64,000 bases of DNA from contig NC_084663.1 in assembly GCF_028389875.1 (NCBI RefSeq), positions 160,423,801 to 160,487,800 on the forward strand. The letters run 5' to 3'. The notes under the pieces are model-generated. The model had not been told where the DNA came from and ran no database searches. It saw only the letters and a program-made list of their open reading frames with translations. The number at the start of each line of letters is the position of its first letter. Position 1 is the first letter of the stretch. This document shows, piece after piece, positions 63,351-64,000 of this stretch. The stretch is from Rhea pennata (taxonomy: Eukaryota > Chordata > Aves > Rheiformes > Rheidae). The translations under genes were made by a program, and so were the position numbers.

Positions 63351-63760
63351 TCAGGGGCGCGGTGGGGCGGTGAGGGAAGAGCGGGGCCGCGCCGGGCCGC
63401 CGAGCTGGAGAGCGGGTGGGGGGAGGGGAAGGAAAGGAAAGCGCGGGAGATTGCAAGGCGCCTCCCTGCGCGGCGCCCCCGCCTCCGCTCCGCGCCCAGT
63501 GACGCGCGCGGCCCCGCCCCCGCCTCGGCCCCGCCCCCGGCGCGCGGGCGCGCGGTGGGCCGGGCTCGGCTGGGCCGGGCGCAGCGCCCCCCGCGGGAAG
63601 GGGGGTCCCGCGTGGGTGCCGGCGCGCCGCGGGGTGCTCGCCTCCGCGGGCTGGCGGGGCAGCGCGGCCGTCGGCGGTCGAGGGCGCTGCCCATTCTGGC
63701 GCGGTGGCGGGGAGCCGCGGTCACGGGGTTCACTGGCTCGCGAGGCGCCCTGGCGCCGTG

Positions 63761-64000
63761 CTCTTACCCCAAGGGAAGAGCGAGAAAGGGTGTAGCCTCC
63801 CTTCTTCTGCAGCAGCCCGTGGAAAGCGATTTCTCACCTCTGCCCTTTCCTGGTAGTGAGCAAGAGGTGCGTGGCGTCAGCCAGCAGCTGCGATGTGACC
63901 GGAGAACTGCTTCAGCCTTCCCTTGTCCGGGCTGTAGCAGATGAGAAGCGGCACAGGTCTGCATGCCTGCGCTGCGGGATGCTGAGGGGACACTAGGGGC
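63761..64000. other. DNA upstream of the IPO5 promoter
   Basis: Moderately GC-rich sequence with no recognised gene. Two donor-like strings on the minus strand (GGGGTAAGAG near 63761-63771 and GAGGTGAGAAA near 63831-63842) could end an upstream untranslated exon, but nothing confirms this. Confidence 0.4.

Larger units (their letters stand above)
62460..63760 (-). promoter_or_regulatory. IPO5: IPO5 CpG island and promoter
   Basis: Dense CpG sequence spanning coding exon 1, the 5' UTR and upstream DNA. Minus-strand elements include five CCAAT boxes (63147-63350) and an ETS-type CCGGAAGC at 63131-63138. A CRE-like TGACGTC lies at 63196-63202, and GC boxes CCCCGCCCCC at 63512-63521 and 63529-63538. 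I see no clear TATA box. The start site is probably between about 62970 and 63130, but it cannot be fixed from sequence. Such promoters are typical of housekeeping genes. Confidence 0.85.

Noticed and set aside
62411..63733. Open frame of 440 codons on the minus strand across the IPO5 promoter
   Set aside because: It overlaps coding exon 1 in another frame, runs through an A30 tract and has composition-driven Pro/Arg/Ala content. No domain is recognised. CpG-rich DNA has few stop codons by chance.
63761..63842. Donor-like strings upstream of the promoter as a real IPO5 5' exon
   Set aside because: Only the donor motif is visible; no start site, coding extension or transcript evidence in the window supports an exon.
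1..64000. CRISPR arrays, bacterial operons, phage or integrated virus
   Set aside because: Intron structure, CpG islands and CR1 repeats show vertebrate nuclear DNA. No spaced direct-repeat array and no recognisable retroviral LTR or gene was seen.

Overview
The window is vertebrate nuclear DNA, most likely from a bird. It carries CR1 LINE copies, two of them ending in the CR1 tail octamer motif (ATTCTATG/ATTCTGTG-like), two CpG-island promoters, and one large intron-rich gene. I cannot name the species.

The main gene is a complete, intact IPO5 (importin-5, RanBP5, karyopherin beta-3) on the minus strand. It has 26 coding exons from the ATG at 62961 to the TGA ending at 19750. I placed every splice junction by reading the sequence. 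The exons join in frame into a 1098-residue HEAT-repeat protein, one residue longer than the 1097 residues I recall for the human protein. Of the 25 introns, 23 are GT-AG. Intron 12 is GC-AG. Intron 18 is AT-AC with consensus U12-type 5' splice site and branch point. The promoter is a CpG island at about 62460-63760 with five CCAAT boxes in one orientation, an ETS site, a CRE-like site and GC boxes. A 3' UTR of about 650 bases ends at a well-formed poly(A) signal at 19107-19112.

Layout, left to right: 1-1350 is a second CpG island. By position and orientation it is probably the promoter and untranslated first exon of FARP1, which lies downstream of IPO5 on the same strand in other vertebrates; no FARP1 coding sequence is visible. 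1351-19090 is AT-rich intergenic DNA holding an old LINE-like remnant (about 8505-8790) and two large, broken, same-orientation CR1 copies (about 10728-12400 and 13785-15549). 19090-62961 is the IPO5 transcribed region, with introns carrying many homopolymer and microsatellite tracts, a short CR1 fragment, and an inverted tRNA-like element. 62962-64000 is the IPO5 5' UTR, promoter and upstream DNA.

I found no new multi-gene system. The points most worth checking are the AT-AC intron, the GC-AG intron, the CCAAT array, a splice acceptor placed two bases before the start codon, and the strand bias of long A/T tracts in the introns.
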